A stretch of 46,508 nucleotides of DNA from Caldicoprobacter algeriensis (GCF_023838525.1 NZ_JAHUQD010000021.1:1-46508); one strand, 5' to 3'. Shown: positions 20,287-29,971, counted from the stretch's first letter. Notes: a model not told the origin generated them from the sequence alone. Numbers and translations are program-made.

Positions 20287-20900
20287 AAAGCGTGGAGACC
20301 ACCGGTAAGACTATTGAAGAAGCCATTTTGATGGCTGTGGCAAAGCTGGGGGTGCAGAGGGATAATCTGGAAATAGAAGTTCTTGAACAGCCTGTAAAGG
20401 GTTTATTTGGAATAATAGGTGGTAGGGATGCCAGGATTCGAGCGACTGTAAAGAAGAGCATAAAGGACGAGATAAAGGAGTTTTTATCCAGGGTTTTGGA
20501 GTTGATGGGAATTGAGGCCAGAATAGAGATAACCGAAGAAAAATCACAGATAATGGTAAAGCTCAGCGGTCAAAATATGGGATTGGTGATAGGCCGTAGG
20601 GGAGAGACGCTGGATGCGCTTCAGTACATTACAAATCTCGCTGTGAATAAAAGCAGAAACGATTGCAAGCGGATCATCATAGACACAGAGGAGTATCGCA
20701 GCAAAAGAGAGGAAACTTTAAGAAAGCTGGCGAAGCGGCTAGCCAATAAAGTGCAGCGCACAAAGAAGAGTATCGTGCTTGAACCGATGAATCCTTATGA
20801 GAGGCGCATCATACATTCTACTCTTCAGAATCATCCATATGTGACCACATACAGCGAAGGGGAAGAGCCATACAGAAAAGTGGTTATAAAGCTGAAATAA
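20283..20900 (+). CDS. khpB: RNA-binding protein KhpB/Jag
   Basis: A 205-residue protein with a Jag N-terminal domain (VETTGKTIEEAI, about 3-50), a KH domain (QNMGLVIGRRGETLDALQY) and an R3H domain near the C-terminus (NPYERRIIHSTLQ). KhpB binds many RNAs, often with KhpA, and affects cell shape and division in Gram-positive bacteria. The start is a GTG within GTGA, overlapping the yidC stop, a common coupling of these two genes. A terminator-like hairpin follows. Confidence 0.95.
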   Translation: MKSVETTGKTIEEAILMAVAKLGVQRDNLEIEVLEQPVKGLFGIIGGRDARIRATVKKSIKDEIKEFLSRVLELMGIEARIEITEEKSQIMVKLSGQNMGLVIGRRGETLDALQYITNLAVNKSRNDCKRIIIDTEEYRSKREETLRKLAKRLANKVQRTKKSIVLEPMNPYERRIIHSTLQNHPYVTTYSEGEEPYRKVVIKLK

Positions 20901-20913
20901 TGGTTATCTTTTA

Positions 20914-20945
20914 TATTAACCCAGTAGATAATTACTGGGTTAATA
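20914..20945 (+). terminator. Hairpin behind khpB
   Basis: TATTAACCCAGTA (20914-20926) and TACTGGGTTAATA (20933-20945) form a perfect 13-bp stem with a 6-base loop. The T run behind it is short, so termination may be partial and mnmE may be read through in part. Confidence 0.6.
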
Positions 20946-21016
20946 TTTATGTTTAAATGGCAAAAACTTATAGTAAATCTATTTTGTCAGGCAAGCAAAA
21001 AAGAGGATGAGATGTT

Positions 21017-22396
21017 ATGGCAATGGGTTTGGAAGATACGATAGCTGCAATTTCAACGCCTATTGGTGTGGGCGGCATTGGCATAGTGAGGATGAGCGGA
21101 AGTAAATCCCAGGATATCTTAAAGAGGATGTTCAGAACCAAAAGCGGCAGGCAGCCGGGCGATTTTGAGAATCGTCGGTTTTATTATGGGCATATAGTAG
21201 ATGGCGAGGGGCGGATTATCGATGAAGTGCTTGTAGTGGTCATGAAAGCACCCCATTCCTACACCAAAGAGGATATAGTGGAGATCCACTGTCACGGTGG
21301 GATTATTCCACTCAGACAGATCCTGAAGCTTGCCATTGAGTATGGGGCCAGGCTGGCAGACCCGGGAGAGTTCACCAAGCGGGCATTTTTGAATGGGAGG
21401 ATTGACTTGGCCCAGGCCGAGGGAATAATGGAGCTTATATATTCCAAGACAGAGGTCCAAGCCAAGGCATCAATACAGCATATGGAAGGTGTTTTGTCTG
21501 AGAAGATTCGCCGTATAAAAGAAAAGTTGCTGGATATTATGGCGCACATAGAGGTTACAATCGATTATCCGGAAGAGGGTATAGAAGAGGTGCCGGTAGA
21601 GGATTATTTGCAGGGGCTCAATGATGTGGTAAAGGAAATTGACTACCTGTTAAGTACGGCTGAACAGGGCAAGATAATCAGGCAGGGCATCAAGGTAGTG
21701 ATTGTGGGTAAACCCAACGTGGGCAAGTCTTCGCTTCTTAATGCTTTACTTAAGGAAAACCGCGCTATCGTTACCGATATACCTGGCACCACCAGGGATG
21801 TAATCGAGGAATCGCTCAGCATAAACGGCCTTTTGGTGAGGATACTCGATACGGCAGGCATAAGGGAGACCACTGATGTGGTGGAAGGGCTGGGAGTTGA
21901 ACGGTCAAGGAAAAGCATAGAGGATGCAGACCTGGTATTGTGGGTGCTGGATGCGTCAAGGCCATTCGATGGTGAGGACAGACAGATTATGGTTGAGATA
22001 GCCGGTAAAAAGGTGATTGCTGTGCTCAACAAGACCGATAAGCCCATGGTTTTGGATTTGAAGGATATTGAACTAAATGCGCCTGTCATACACACCTCCA
22101 TAGTTTTAAATAGGGGAATAGAGGATATCGAGAGGTGCATATACGATACCGTTATGGAGGGCAAAGTAGAGGCAGACGATGGGATTCTCATAACCAATTT
22201 GCGGCATCAGGAGGCGCTGATAAGGGCAAAAGAGCACGTTGTGGAAGCGTTGCAGGCTTTGAAAAACGGTATACCGGTGGACCTGATATCGATTGACATA
22301 CGAAGTGCTTGTGATGCACTGGGGACCATAACAGGAGAAACGGTGACCGAGGATTTGATCGATAAGATATTCTCAGAATTTTGTGTAGGGAAGTAG
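21017..22396 (+). CDS. mnmE: tRNA modification GTPase MnmE
   Basis: MnmE works with MnmG to build the 5-carboxymethylaminomethyl (or taurine-like) group on wobble uridine 34. The N-terminal folate-binding domain (about 1-120) starts DTIAAISTPIGVGGIGIVR; the GTPase domain shows GKPNVGKSSLLN (about 231-242), DIPGTTRD, DTAGIRE and NKTD; the protein ends FCVGK, a variant of the FCIGK motif that carries the catalytic cysteine. 459 residues, normal. It is followed at once by mnmG. Confidence 0.97.
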   Translation: MAMGLEDTIAAISTPIGVGGIGIVRMSGSKSQDILKRMFRTKSGRQPGDFENRRFYYGHIVDGEGRIIDEVLVVVMKAPHSYTKEDIVEIHCHGGIIPLRQILKLAIEYGARLADPGEFTKRAFLNGRIDLAQAEGIMELIYSKTEVQAKASIQHMEGVLSEKIRRIKEKLLDIMAHIEVTIDYPEEGIEEVPVEDYLQGLNDVVKEIDYLLSTAEQGKIIRQGIKVVIVGKPNVGKSSLLNALLKENRAIVTDIPGTTRDVIEESLSINGLLVRILDTAGIRETTDVVEGLGVERSRKSIEDADLVLWVLDASRPFDGEDRQIMVEIAGKKVIAVLNKTDKPMVLDLKDIELNAPVIHTSIVLNRGIEDIERCIYDTVMEGKVEADDGILITNLRHQEALIRAKEHVVEALQALKNGIPVDLISIDIRSACDALGTITGETVTEDLIDKIFSEFCVGK

Positions 22397-22399
22397 GGG

Positions 22400-24310
22400 T
22401 TGAATGAGGCTATGGAGTTTTATGCAGGAGATTATGATGTAATTGTGATAGGAGCTGGTCATGCAGGATGTGAAGCGGCTCTCGCTGCAGCGCGGTTGGG
22501 CTGCAGAACGGCCGTTTTTTCTATAAGCCTGGAAGGGATAGCCCTTATGGCATGTAATCCCTCTATAGGCGGTACCTCCAAGGGGCACCTGGTGAGGGAA
22601 ATAGACGCTCTGGGCGGGCAGATGGGTATAAATACCGACAAGACATTTATTCAAATAAGGATGATAAATACTGGTAAAGGCCCTGCCGTTCATTCCTTGA
22701 GGGCTCAGGCCGATAAGAGGAACTATCACATACAGATGAAGCAAACGCTGGAAAGGCAGGAAAATCTTGATGTAAGACAGGGTGAAGTGGTTTCTATAAA
22801 GGTTAAAGGAGGAGCTGTTGAAGGAGTTGTTTTGAGCACCGGCGAGTATTACACCTGCCGTGCGGTTGTGGTGGCTACCGGAGTTTATTTGAAGTCCCGG
22901 GTGATCATAGGTGAGTATTCTGTAAACAGCGGTCCTTCTGGCCTTTTTCCTGCTAACTATCTATCCCAGTGTTTGAAGGACCTGGGTTTTAGATTGAGGA
23001 GGTTTAAAACAGGGACTCCCGCTAGGGTCAATCGCAAAACCATAGATTTTTCAAAGATGAAAGAACAACCGGGAGATGAGATTATAGTACCCTTTTCGTT
23101 CTTGCATGATACCATAAAGAGGGAGCAGGTGTCCTGTTGGCTTACTTATACCAATGAGCGTACCCACGAGATCATCTTGAAGAATCTGCACCGCTCTCCT
23201 CTGTATTCGGGCGTTATAGAGGGTATTGGACCGCGGTACTGTCCTTCAATAGAGGATAAAGTGGTCAAATTCAGTGATAAGGAGAGCCATCAGGTGTTCA
23301 TAGAGCCTGAGGGACTCAATACACTTGAAATGTATGTGCAGGGTATGTCCAGCAGTATGCCCATCGATGTGCAGATTGCCATGTATCGTACTGTCCCAGG
23401 ACTAGAGAACGTTGAGATTATGCGTCCTGCTTATGCCATTGAGTACGATTGCATCGACCCCACTCAGCTTAAGCTGTCACTGGAAAGCAAGGAAATAAAG
23501 GGTTTATTTTTTGCAGGGCAGATAAACGGAAGCTCGGGCTATGAGGAAGCTGCAGCTCAAGGAATAATAGCCGGCATAAATGCTGTGCAGTATATAAAAG
23601 ATCAGCCGCCGTTGATTTTAGACCGTTCACAGGCCTATATAGGGGTTCTGATTGACGACCTTGTCACCAAAGGTACCAATGAGCCATACAGGATGATGAC
23701 CTCGCGCGCCGAGTATCGCCTGCTGCTCAGGCAGGACAACGCTGACCTAAGGCTTACAGAAATAGGTCGAAAAATTGGGTTGGTGGATGATAGAAGATAT
23801 GATTTGTTCATGCGAAAGAGGGAGAGGGTGGACAAAGAACTGGCCAGGCTGAAGGAGGTAATAGTGGGACCTACCGATAAGATACTCGATTTTCTGAAGA
23901 AAAAGGGGAGTTCACTGATAAAGAGCGGGATTACGCTGTATGACCTGCTTAAAAGGCCTGAAATCCAGTATAGCGATTATGAAAAGCTGGGACTTGCAAA
24001 CCCTGAGCTGAGCAGGCAGGAAAAGGAGCAGGTGGAGATACAGATAAAATATGAGGGGTATATAAAGAAGCAGGTTCAGCAGGCGGAGCAGTTCAAAAAG
24101 ATGGAAAATAAGCTGATACCGGAGGATATAGCCTACGACGATATACCCGGGCTTAGAAATGAGGCAAGACAGAAGCTTAAGGAGATAAGGCCGCGTTCCA
24201 TAGGACAGGCCTCCAGGATTTCTGGGGTATCGCCGGCTGATATATCGGTTTTGATGATTTACATGGAAAAGATGAGGAGGAAAAAGGCCAGTGAAGGACC
24301 TCAGCAATGA
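22400..24310 (+). CDS. mnmG: tRNA uridine-5-carboxymethylaminomethyl modification enzyme MnmG
   Basis: MnmG is the FAD-dependent partner of MnmE. The FAD loop is [19 protein letters not shown], followed by the family signature [21 protein letters not shown]; the second signature [15 protein letters not shown] is near residue 375. 636 residues from a TTG at 22400, or 632 from the ATG at 22412, which may be the better start. It lies four bases after mnmE and overlaps rsmG by 20 bases, so the three are probably translated together. Confidence 0.97.
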   Translation: MNEAMEFYAGDYDVIVIGAGHAGCEAALAAARLGCRTAVFSISLEGIALMACNPSIGGTSKGHLVREIDALGGQMGINTDKTFIQIRMINTGKGPAVHSLRAQADKRNYHIQMKQTLERQENLDVRQGEVVSIKVKGGAVEGVVLSTGEYYTCRAVVVATGVYLKSRVIIGEYSVNSGPSGLFPANYLSQCLKDLGFRLRRFKTGTPARVNRKTIDFSKMKEQPGDEIIVPFSFLHDTIKREQVSCWLTYTNERTHEIILKNLHRSPLYSGVIEGIGPRYCPSIEDKVVKFSDKESHQVFIEPEGLNTLEMYVQGMSSSMPIDVQIAMYRTVPGLENVEIMRPAYAIEYDCIDPTQLKLSLESKEIKGLFFAGQINGSSGYEEAAAQGIIAGINAVQYIKDQPPLILDRSQAYIGVLIDDLVTKGTNEPYRMMTSRAEYRLLLRQDNADLRLTEIGRKIGLVDDRRYDLFMRKRERVDKELARLKEVIVGPTDKILDFLKKKGSSLIKSGITLYDLLKRPEIQYSDYEKLGLANPELSRQEKEQVEIQIKYEGYIKKQVQQAEQFKKMENKLIPEDIAYDDIPGLRNEARQKLKEIRPRSIGQASRISGVSPADISVLMIYMEKMRRKKASEGPQQ

Positions 24311-25016
24311 GATGGAGCTTTTGAAGAGTGGCCTTAATAAGTGGAGTATAGAGATAGACGACTTAAAGGTTGAACAGTTTAGGAAATACGTCTATCTTTT
24401 GATTGAATACAACGAAAAGGTAAATTTGACTGCCATTACGGAACCCAGGGAGATTGTAGTACAGCATTTTTTGGATTCTCTTTCTGTATTGACTATAAAT
24501 ATTTTTCATCCTGAGATGCGAATTTTGGATGTGGGGTCGGGTGCTGGTTTCCCTGGCGTTCCTATAAAGATAGCCATTCCTGAATTGGATGTGGTGTTGC
24601 TTGATGCATCAAAAAAGCGAGTGGCCTTTTTAAACCATGTGATAGGTGCTTTAAAGCTTGATAAAATAACAGCGATTCATGGGAGAGCTGAGGAATTGGG
24701 CCATTCTCAATATCGGGAATCGTTTGATGCAGTGGTATCCCGGGCGGTGGCTCCGCTCAGGGTACTTTGTGAATACTGCATCCCTTTTTTGCACCCGGGA
24801 GGATTTTTTTTGTCGTATAAAGGGCCCGGGGCTTTGGAGGAGCTTGAAGCGTCAAAAAACGCAATTGGTGTTCTGGGTGGGAGCTTTGTTGAGATAAGAA
24901 GTATTAATGTTCCATTTTCGGAAAAAACTCATAATATAGTGGTGATACGAAAAGAAAAAAGGACTCCGGATAGATATCCTCGATCGCCCGGAAAACCCCA
25001 AAAATCGCCATTGTGA
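24291..25016 (+). CDS. rsmG: 16S rRNA (guanine527-N7)-methyltransferase
   Basis: RsmG methylates G527 of 16S rRNA using S-adenosylmethionine; its loss gives low-level streptomycin resistance in some bacteria. The SAM-binding loop is [14 protein letters not shown], and [10 protein letters not shown] near residue 45 is typical of the family. 241 residues, normal. The start is a GTG inside the end of mnmG with AGGAGG ten bases upstream. The last codons lie within the terminator hairpin. Confidence 0.96.
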   Translation: MKDLSNEMELLKSGLNKWSIEIDDLKVEQFRKYVYLLIEYNEKVNLTAITEPREIVVQHFLDSLSVLTINIFHPEMRILDVGSGAGFPGVPIKIAIPELDVVLLDASKKRVAFLNHVIGALKLDKITAIHGRAEELGHSQYRESFDAVVSRAVAPLRVLCEYCIPFLHPGGFFLSYKGPGALEELEASKNAIGVLGGSFVEIRSINVPFSEKTHNIVVIRKEKRTPDRYPRSPGKPQKSPL

Positions 25017-25029
25017 TGGCGATTTTTTT
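25000..25029 (+). terminator. Terminator of mnmE-mnmG-rsmG
   Basis: AAAATCGCCA, a short loop and TGGCGATTTT with a T run form an intrinsic terminator that overlaps the rsmG stop codon. The next 120 bases, up to noc, are strikingly A-rich and likely hold the noc promoter. Confidence 0.85.
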
Positions 25030-25154
25030 GTTTCCACAAATAAATATGGTGAAAAATGAAGAAAAATGAAAACAAAAAGAGCAAATATTAAAAATAATAT
25101 AATAAACAAAAATTTCAAAAAAATTTAAGCAATTAAGAAGGAATTTAAGAATTT

Positions 25155-26021
25155 ATGGCGAATATTATAAATCGAATGGGGGCGATAGAGGTGTTAAGGG
25201 TTATGAGAAAAGGCGTATCAGATAATTGCATGGTGGTGCAGCAAATCCCAATTGACAAGATAAGGCCAAATCCTTATCAGCCCCGGAAAGAGTTTTCAAA
25301 GCAGGGGCTGGAAGAGTTGTCACAATCCATAAAGCAATATGGGGTGCTGCAGCCTATTACTGTTAGGAAGATCGGCTCTGATGCCTATGAGCTGATCGCC
25401 GGCGAAAGGCGCTTGCGTGCCTGTCAAATGATAGGGATGGAGTACATACCTGCGATAGTTTTAAACGTCCACGAGAGGGATTCGGCAATTGTGGCCATGA
25501 TAGAAAATTTGCAGAGGGAGGATTTACATTATTTAGATGAGGCAATGGGGTATGCCTGTCTTATACACGACCATGGTTTTACTCAGGAGGAATTGGCCAA
25601 GAGGATAGGGAAAAATCAGTCTACCATTGCCAATAAGATGCGCCTACTCAAGCTCCCAGATAATATAAAGAAGATGTTACTGGAGAACAATCTAACAGAG
25701 CGGCATGCCAGGGCATTGCTCAGATTGCCCGATGACGATTTGAAATTGAAGGTCTTGCAGCAGGTTATAAGCAAGAAATACAATGTAAAAGAGACCGAGA
25801 TGCTGATAGAAAGGGTATTGAAAAAGCTTCAATCGGACAAGCTTGAGAATATTAAACGTACAAGGGTGAAACAAGCCTGTAATAAGGATGTGAGAATTTT
25901 TATAAATACCATTAAGAAAGCCGTGAGCATGATAAAGGAATATGGGCTCAACCCGCAGATGACGCAAATCGATAACGAGGACAGTGTGGAAATAATTGTA
26001 AAAATACCCAAGTATTCGTAA
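25155..26021 (+). CDS. noc: Nucleoid occlusion protein Noc (ParB family)
   Basis: Noc binds sites over the chromosome and blocks division-septum assembly across the nucleoid. The protein has the ParB CTPase fold with IRPNPYQPRKEF, GERRLRA and ENLQREDL, then a helix-turn-helix (FTQEELAKRIGKNQSTIANKM) and a C-terminal dimer region. It lies between rsmG and parA exactly where noc sits in B. subtilis, which separates it from the true parB downstream. 288 residues from 25155; the ATG at 25230 just before VVQQIPIDKI is another possible start. No clear Noc-binding site (ATTTCCCGGGAAAT) was seen in the window. Confidence 0.85.
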   Translation: MANIINRMGAIEVLRVMRKGVSDNCMVVQQIPIDKIRPNPYQPRKEFSKQGLEELSQSIKQYGVLQPITVRKIGSDAYELIAGERRLRACQMIGMEYIPAIVLNVHERDSAIVAMIENLQREDLHYLDEAMGYACLIHDHGFTQEELAKRIGKNQSTIANKMRLLKLPDNIKKMLLENNLTERHARALLRLPDDDLKLKVLQQVISKKYNVKETEMLIERVLKKLQSDKLENIKRTRVKQACNKDVRIFINTIKKAVSMIKEYGLNPQMTQIDNEDSVEIIVKIPKYS

Positions 26022-26068
26022 AGATAATGTACTTTGTCATAGGGAGGCATTAAAGTTCATATTTAAAT

Positions 26069-26108
26069 AAAATACGGCATAACCGCAAAATTGGTGATGC
26101 CGTATTTT
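26069..26108 (+). terminator. Terminator behind noc
   Basis: AAAATACGGCAT (26069-26080) and ATGCCGTATTTT (26097-26108) form a perfect 12-bp stem around a 16-base loop, followed by GTTTTTG. Confidence 0.75.
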
Positions 26109-26206
26109 GTTTTTGTTGCCCTTTAAATTGAAGTTATATTTTAATATAATATAGGTTAAAGGGTAGTGTTCTATGCTTGAAAATGAGATGAAGGAGTTGT
26201 TATTTC

Positions 26207-26980
26207 ATGTCAAAGGTGATTTCTATTGCCAATCAAAAGGGTGGGGTGGGTAAGACAACAACAAATGTAAATTTAAGTGCCTGTGTAGCAGCTTTGGATA
26301 AAAGGGTATTGACCATAGATATAGACCCGCAGGGCAATACCACAAGCGGATTGGGGATTGATAAGAATAAAATTGATTGTTCTATTTATGATGTATTAAT
26401 AAATGGGATTGATGCGAGGCAGGCTATAATGTCTACCAAAATAGAAAATCTCGATATCATACCTTCAAATATACAGCTTGCTGGAGCCGAAATAGAGATG
26501 GTCCCTATGATTGCCAGGGAGACCATACTCAAGAAGGCCATTGAATCCATCAGGGATGAATACGACTATATCTTTATAGACTGTCCACCTTCTCTGGGGC
26601 TTCTTACTATAAACGCCTTGACTGCTTCGGATAAGGTTATAGTGCCAATTCAATGCGAATACTATGCGCTTGAGGGGTTAAGCCAGCTGATGAGCACCAT
26701 CAATATCGTAAAAAAGAACTTGAATCCATCCCTGGAACTTGAGGGCGTTGTATTGACCATGTTTGATGCTAGAACCAATCTCTCAATCCAGGTTGTGGAG
26801 GATGTAAAAAAGCATTTTAGAGATAAGGTATACAGAACTATAATACCCAGAAATGTTAGATTGGGTGAAGCTCCCAGTCACGGGGTGCCCATAACCCTTT
26901 ATGACCCAAAATGCGTAGGGGCTGTTGCGTACTGTGAACTTGCTGAGGAATTTATAGAAAATGATAGGGAGGCGATTTAA
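26207..26980 (+). CDS. parA: Chromosome partitioning ATPase ParA/Soj
   Basis: ParA/Soj binds DNA in the ATP form, acts with ParB in origin segregation and controls DnaA activity in Firmicutes. The deviant Walker A motif KGGVGKTT lies at residues 11-18, Walker A' DIDPQGN near 41 and Walker B in YIFIDCPPSLG. 257 residues, the small chromosomal Soj type without an N-terminal DNA-binding domain. AAGGAG ten bases upstream supports the ATG at 26207. parB begins one base after its stop. Confidence 0.95.
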   Translation: MSKVISIANQKGGVGKTTTNVNLSACVAALDKRVLTIDIDPQGNTTSGLGIDKNKIDCSIYDVLINGIDARQAIMSTKIENLDIIPSNIQLAGAEIEMVPMIARETILKKAIESIRDEYDYIFIDCPPSLGLLTINALTASDKVIVPIQCEYYALEGLSQLMSTINIVKKNLNPSLELEGVVLTMFDARTNLSIQVVEDVKKHFRDKVYRTIIPRNVRLGEAPSHGVPITLYDPKCVGAVAYCELAEEFIENDREAI

Positions 26981-27841
26981 TTGGCTAAACGCGGATTGGG
27001 AAGAGGGTTGGATGCCCTCCTCCAGCCTTATGATGCACAGGTGGTTCCCTCTGGCAGGGAAGCTATTCAAGAGATAAAAATAACCGATATTGATCCAAAC
27101 ATCAATCAACCGAGGAAGCGTTTTGATGAGCAGAAGATAATGGAACTTGCACAGTCTATAAAGCAGCACGGCGTTGTTCAACCCATTATAGTAAAGCCCA
27201 ATAATGGGAGATACATAATCGTTGTGGGCGAAAGGAGATGGCGGGCAGCGCGGCTTGCTGGTTTAACCCATATACCGGCTATTGTACGGGATGTGGACAG
27301 GCGAGAGCTGGTGGAGATAGCGTTGATTGAAAACTTGCAGCGCGAGGATTTGAATCCAATAGAGGAGGCACAGGGGATACGTCAACTAATAGAGGAGTAC
27401 GGGCTTACTCAGGAGCAGGTTGCCGAAAGGATAGGGTGGAGCAGGTCGGCCGTGGCCAATGCCTTACGGCTTCTCTCTTTAAGCGATGAGATTAAAAGTT
27501 ACCTGGAGGATGGTAGATTGACATCGGGACATGCAAGGGCGCTGCTGGCTATTGAGGATGAGCAGATGAGGTTAATGCTTGCAAAGAAGATAGTTGAAAA
27601 GGGCCTAAGTGTTAGGGAAGTTGAGCAGATAGTCAGGAATCTAAAGGGTCGTACAGGGGATAAAGAAAGCAAAAAGGCAAGTGTAAATAAGCCTGGCTAT
27701 ATTTTAGAAATTGAGGCAAGCCTGGAGGAACGCTTTGGAACCAGGGTTCAGATCACTCCAGGGAAAAAGAAGGGCGTAATTCAAATTGAGTATTACAGCG
27801 ACAGCGATCTTGAGAGGATAGTTGACAAGTTGATGTCATAG
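26981..27841 (+). CDS. parB: Chromosome partitioning protein ParB/Spo0J
   Basis: ParB binds parS, spreads as a CTP-dependent clamp, loads condensin and stimulates ParA. It begins AKRGLGRGLDALL, the ParA-stimulating N-terminus, followed by NQPRKRFDE, GERRWRAARLAG and ENLQREDLNPIEEA, a helix-turn-helix (LTQEQVAERIGWSRSAVANALRLL) and a C-terminal dimer domain. 286 residues, normal. The start is a TTG directly behind the parA stop. Two perfect parS sites lie immediately downstream. Confidence 0.96.
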   Translation: MAKRGLGRGLDALLQPYDAQVVPSGREAIQEIKITDIDPNINQPRKRFDEQKIMELAQSIKQHGVVQPIIVKPNNGRYIIVVGERRWRAARLAGLTHIPAIVRDVDRRELVEIALIENLQREDLNPIEEAQGIRQLIEEYGLTQEQVAERIGWSRSAVANALRLLSLSDEIKSYLEDGRLTSGHARALLAIEDEQMRLMLAKKIVEKGLSVREVEQIVRNLKGRTGDKESKKASVNKPGYILEIEASLEERFGTRVQITPGKKKGVIQIEYYSDSDLERIVDKLMS

Positions 27842-27844
27842 CAA

Positions 27845-27860
27845 TGTTTCACGTGAAACA
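27845..27860. promoter_or_regulatory. parS site 1
   Basis: TGTTTCACGTGAAACA, a perfect 16-base palindrome identical to the bacterial parS consensus. It starts three bases behind the parB stop codon. Confidence 0.96.
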
Positions 27861-27869
27861 TTCCAAAAT

Positions 27870-27885
27870 TGTTTCACGTGAAACA
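27870..27885. promoter_or_regulatory. parS site 2
   Basis: A second perfect TGTTTCACGTGAAACA, nine bases after the first, 25 bases centre to centre. Two tandem sites in a non-coding gap close to oriC form a strong ParB and condensin loading point. Confidence 0.96.
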
Positions 27886-27890
27886 ATTAG

Positions 27891-27916
27891 AAGGGATTCG
27901 TTTACACGAATCCCTT
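27891..27916. terminator. Bidirectional terminator between parB and cvpA
   Basis: AAGGGATTCG (27891-27900) and CGAATCCCTT (27907-27916) form a 10-bp stem with a 6-base loop. It lies between two convergent operons and overlaps the end of the cvpA-like gene. Confidence 0.75.
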
Positions 27917-28606
27917 TATAAAATTAGTGAATATGTTTGATTTGAAAAAGAACTTCCCCAGGAGAGAATTTTCTATTAATGAATAGATTATGTCAAGGGG
28001 AGCTAAAGTCAATATAACCGGTACCAATGAGAATAACAGAAATATTAAAAACATACCTCTTAGAAGTCCAACTCCAGCGCCCGCAAGCCCATCGTACTTC
28101 TTTAAAGCAGGTAATCCTGCAACTTCTTTTGTAATGGATATGCCAATCTGACAGACTACTCTAATTATCACAAATAGCGTTATAAAGCATATTATATTGA
28201 GAATTATATATGCAACACTATAGTTGAAGTACTCGCTAACAGTAGTAAGATGAGGCAAGGTTTCATTTAACATATTATACAACAACAAACGATCAAAAGG
28301 TGGAGGCAGCTGAGCTCGAGTCACTATATTTATTATTTGCTCTTGTGTTAATGATGATACGAGAAGAGCTTGTTCTTCAATCGATTGAACTTTGGATGCA
28401 CCTTCAGTGTAATATATGAGGTTTTTTATTAAATCTGGATATTGATGTACAAGAAATTTTGAGAGCAGGGGATAAAATATAAGTGAGGTCAGCCACGAGA
28501 AAAGGGAAGATAAAAAACCTAAACCCGAAGCCACAAAACCATTGTATACACCGATTAGTGCACATATTGATAAAATAGACAAGATTATGTAGTCAATATA
28601 GTTCAT
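27902..28606 (-). CDS. CvpA-family membrane protein
   Basis: A 234-residue protein with four or five membrane segments. The first (YIDYIILSILSICALIGVYNG) and the region LKKYDGLAGAGVGLLRGMFL match the CvpA (colicin V production) family, where a short D-x-x-x-G-x-x-x-G stretch before the last segments is typical. The molecular role of the family is not settled; envelope-stress and secretion links are described. It is translated from an ATG that overlaps the stop of the upstream gene (ATGA), so the two proteins are probably made together. Confidence 0.8.
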   Translation of the reverse strand: MNYIDYIILSILSICALIGVYNGFVASGLGFLSSLFSWLTSLIFYPLLSKFLVHQYPDLIKNLIYYTEGASKVQSIEEQALLVSSLTQEQIINIVTRAQLPPPFDRLLLYNMLNETLPHLTTVSEYFNYSVAYIILNIICFITLFVIIRVVCQIGISITKEVAGLPALKKYDGLAGAGVGLLRGMFLIFLLFSLVPVILTLAPLDIIYSLIENSLLGKFFFKSNIFTNFIKGFV

Positions 28607-29745
28607 GTTTTTCCATCCTTTCGAGAATCAGCTTTATTTAACGCATATATATGTAGCATATTATCTCTGCTTAATACATAAAAACGATCAGGGGCAAAAG
28701 ATGACCAGTATACTTTTACCGGATGTACATCTAAGGTATAAGTCCTAACGGTGTTACCGCTTTTTCCTATAACGACCAAATCACCGTTTTTGTTAAGGGC
28801 AATGAGCTGTTGGTCCTTGTACGGCTGCATATCAGTTAGCCCATATGGGAGTTCAAGCAATTCTTTTTCCCCGTTGCTGTGTACATACACCGTATTAGCT
28901 CTATTGAAGCTTGCTTTTGGAAAATAGAGTAACAGATCATTGCCTAAATGGACATACTGATGGATATAACAGTTTGGAGCATTGATGCTCCATTTTATTG
29001 AACCATCAATATTGTAACATATTAATTGATGTATGCCAACCAAGACAACGTTTTTTTGAGTTCTGTAAATCTTGTAAAACATTGAATCGTTCAATGACAA
29101 CATCCCTTGGGGGGAATTGCCATTGATAAAATTGAACACCCGGGTAGATGGGTATGGAGTATCGGTGGCCAGAGTAAGTACAGAAAAACCCTTTGTAACA
29201 GGATCATATGACGCATCTAGATAATGCGAATGGTCCATACCCTCTAGATTGATGGTATATATATCGCCCTTTTCAATGAGCACTGGTTTTAACAGGTTAT
29301 CTTGTGTTTTTAATATTACTAGCAGCATATCACCCAGTTCACGTATGGCAAATCCTTCACTCCCTTCTTCAATGGTATATGCCAACTTAAAAGGTGTATG
29401 TGTAGTATCATATACGAATCTGTTATTTATTAGCACATGCTGAGAAGTAGATTGATTGATAACAGGGGAATTGCCCACCAATGCTATATCTTCTGGTTTA
29501 AAAGGCAAGCTCATCTCTTTACCATCATACGTGTAAAATTTGGTATTAGTACCCGAAACTGCAAATCCACTTTTGAAAAAATGCACATGAGCTTTTTGTT
29601 CTACCTGAATAGGCTCGTTCAATAGGTTGCTGCTCTGCAGGTTTTCGTACTTGTAGAACAGCAATTCACGCAGCCGAGTGTGCATTATTATGGCGATTAC
29701 AAGAACAATTAATGCAATGAGTAAAACTACCTTTGTCTTTTTCAT
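28603..29745 (-). CDS. Membrane-anchored protein, possibly a beta-propeller, of unknown function
   Basis: About 380 residues from the ATG at 29743-29745, which follows GGAGG; the open frame reaches 29775. One N-terminal membrane anchor (VVLLIALIVLVIAIIM) precedes a large outside domain. Repeated short strands ending in patterns such as FYTYDGKEM, LICYNIDGSIKWS, LIALNKNGDLVVIGKSG and MLHIYALN suggest a WD/PQQ-like propeller. I do not recognise a named family. The overlap with the CvpA-like gene suggests that the two act together at the membrane. Confidence 0.6.
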   Translation of the reverse strand: MKKTKVVLLIALIVLVIAIIMHTRLRELLFYKYENLQSSNLLNEPIQVEQKAHVHFFKSGFAVSGTNTKFYTYDGKEMSLPFKPEDIALVGNSPVINQSTSQHVLINNRFVYDTTHTPFKLAYTIEEGSEGFAIRELGDMLLVILKTQDNLLKPVLIEKGDIYTINLEGMDHSHYLDASYDPVTKGFSVLTLATDTPYPSTRVFNFINGNSPQGMLSLNDSMFYKIYRTQKNVVLVGIHQLICYNIDGSIKWSINAPNCYIHQYVHLGNDLLLYFPKASFNRANTVYVHSNGEKELLELPYGLTDMQPYKDQQLIALNKNGDLVVIGKSGNTVRTYTLDVHPVKVYWSSFAPDRFYVLSRDNMLHIYALNKADSRKDGKT

Positions 29746-29886
29746 CCTATCCTCCGTTTTATTAGATGATTTCATCAGAAAAAATAACAGTATTCAATAT
29801 TGATATTTCGCCAAAAAGTGAAAAAATCCTGCTTTTGACTTGGCCAATTATTTTTTATTGTCCAAATATATATTACAGTGAAATTT

Positions 29887-29910
29887 CATAAACATTATCA
29901 TAAACATTAT
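29887..29910 (+). repeat. Tandem 12-base direct repeat upstream of yyaC
   Basis: CATAAACATTAT occurs twice in direct succession (29887-29898 and 29899-29910), in the gap between the divergent membrane-protein gene and yyaC. It may be a regulator-binding site or just AT-rich slippage. Confidence 0.6.
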
Positions 29911-29971
29911 ATTGAATGATATTTAAAATGCAGGGAAAAATGAAAAAAGAAGGGCAGGGGGAATTAGGGCA

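Noticed and set aside
21643-22197. A 184-codon open frame on the minus strand
   Set aside because: Antisense to the mnmE GTPase domain; serine-rich shadow sequence.
24741-24830. Noc-binding site candidates around CCCGGG
   Set aside because: Several CCCGGG cores occur in coding sequence, but none has the flanking ATTT/AAAT arms.
25155-26021. Second ParB instead of Noc
   Set aside because: Its place between rsmG and parA and the separate canonical parB downstream favour Noc; a ParB function is not fully excluded.
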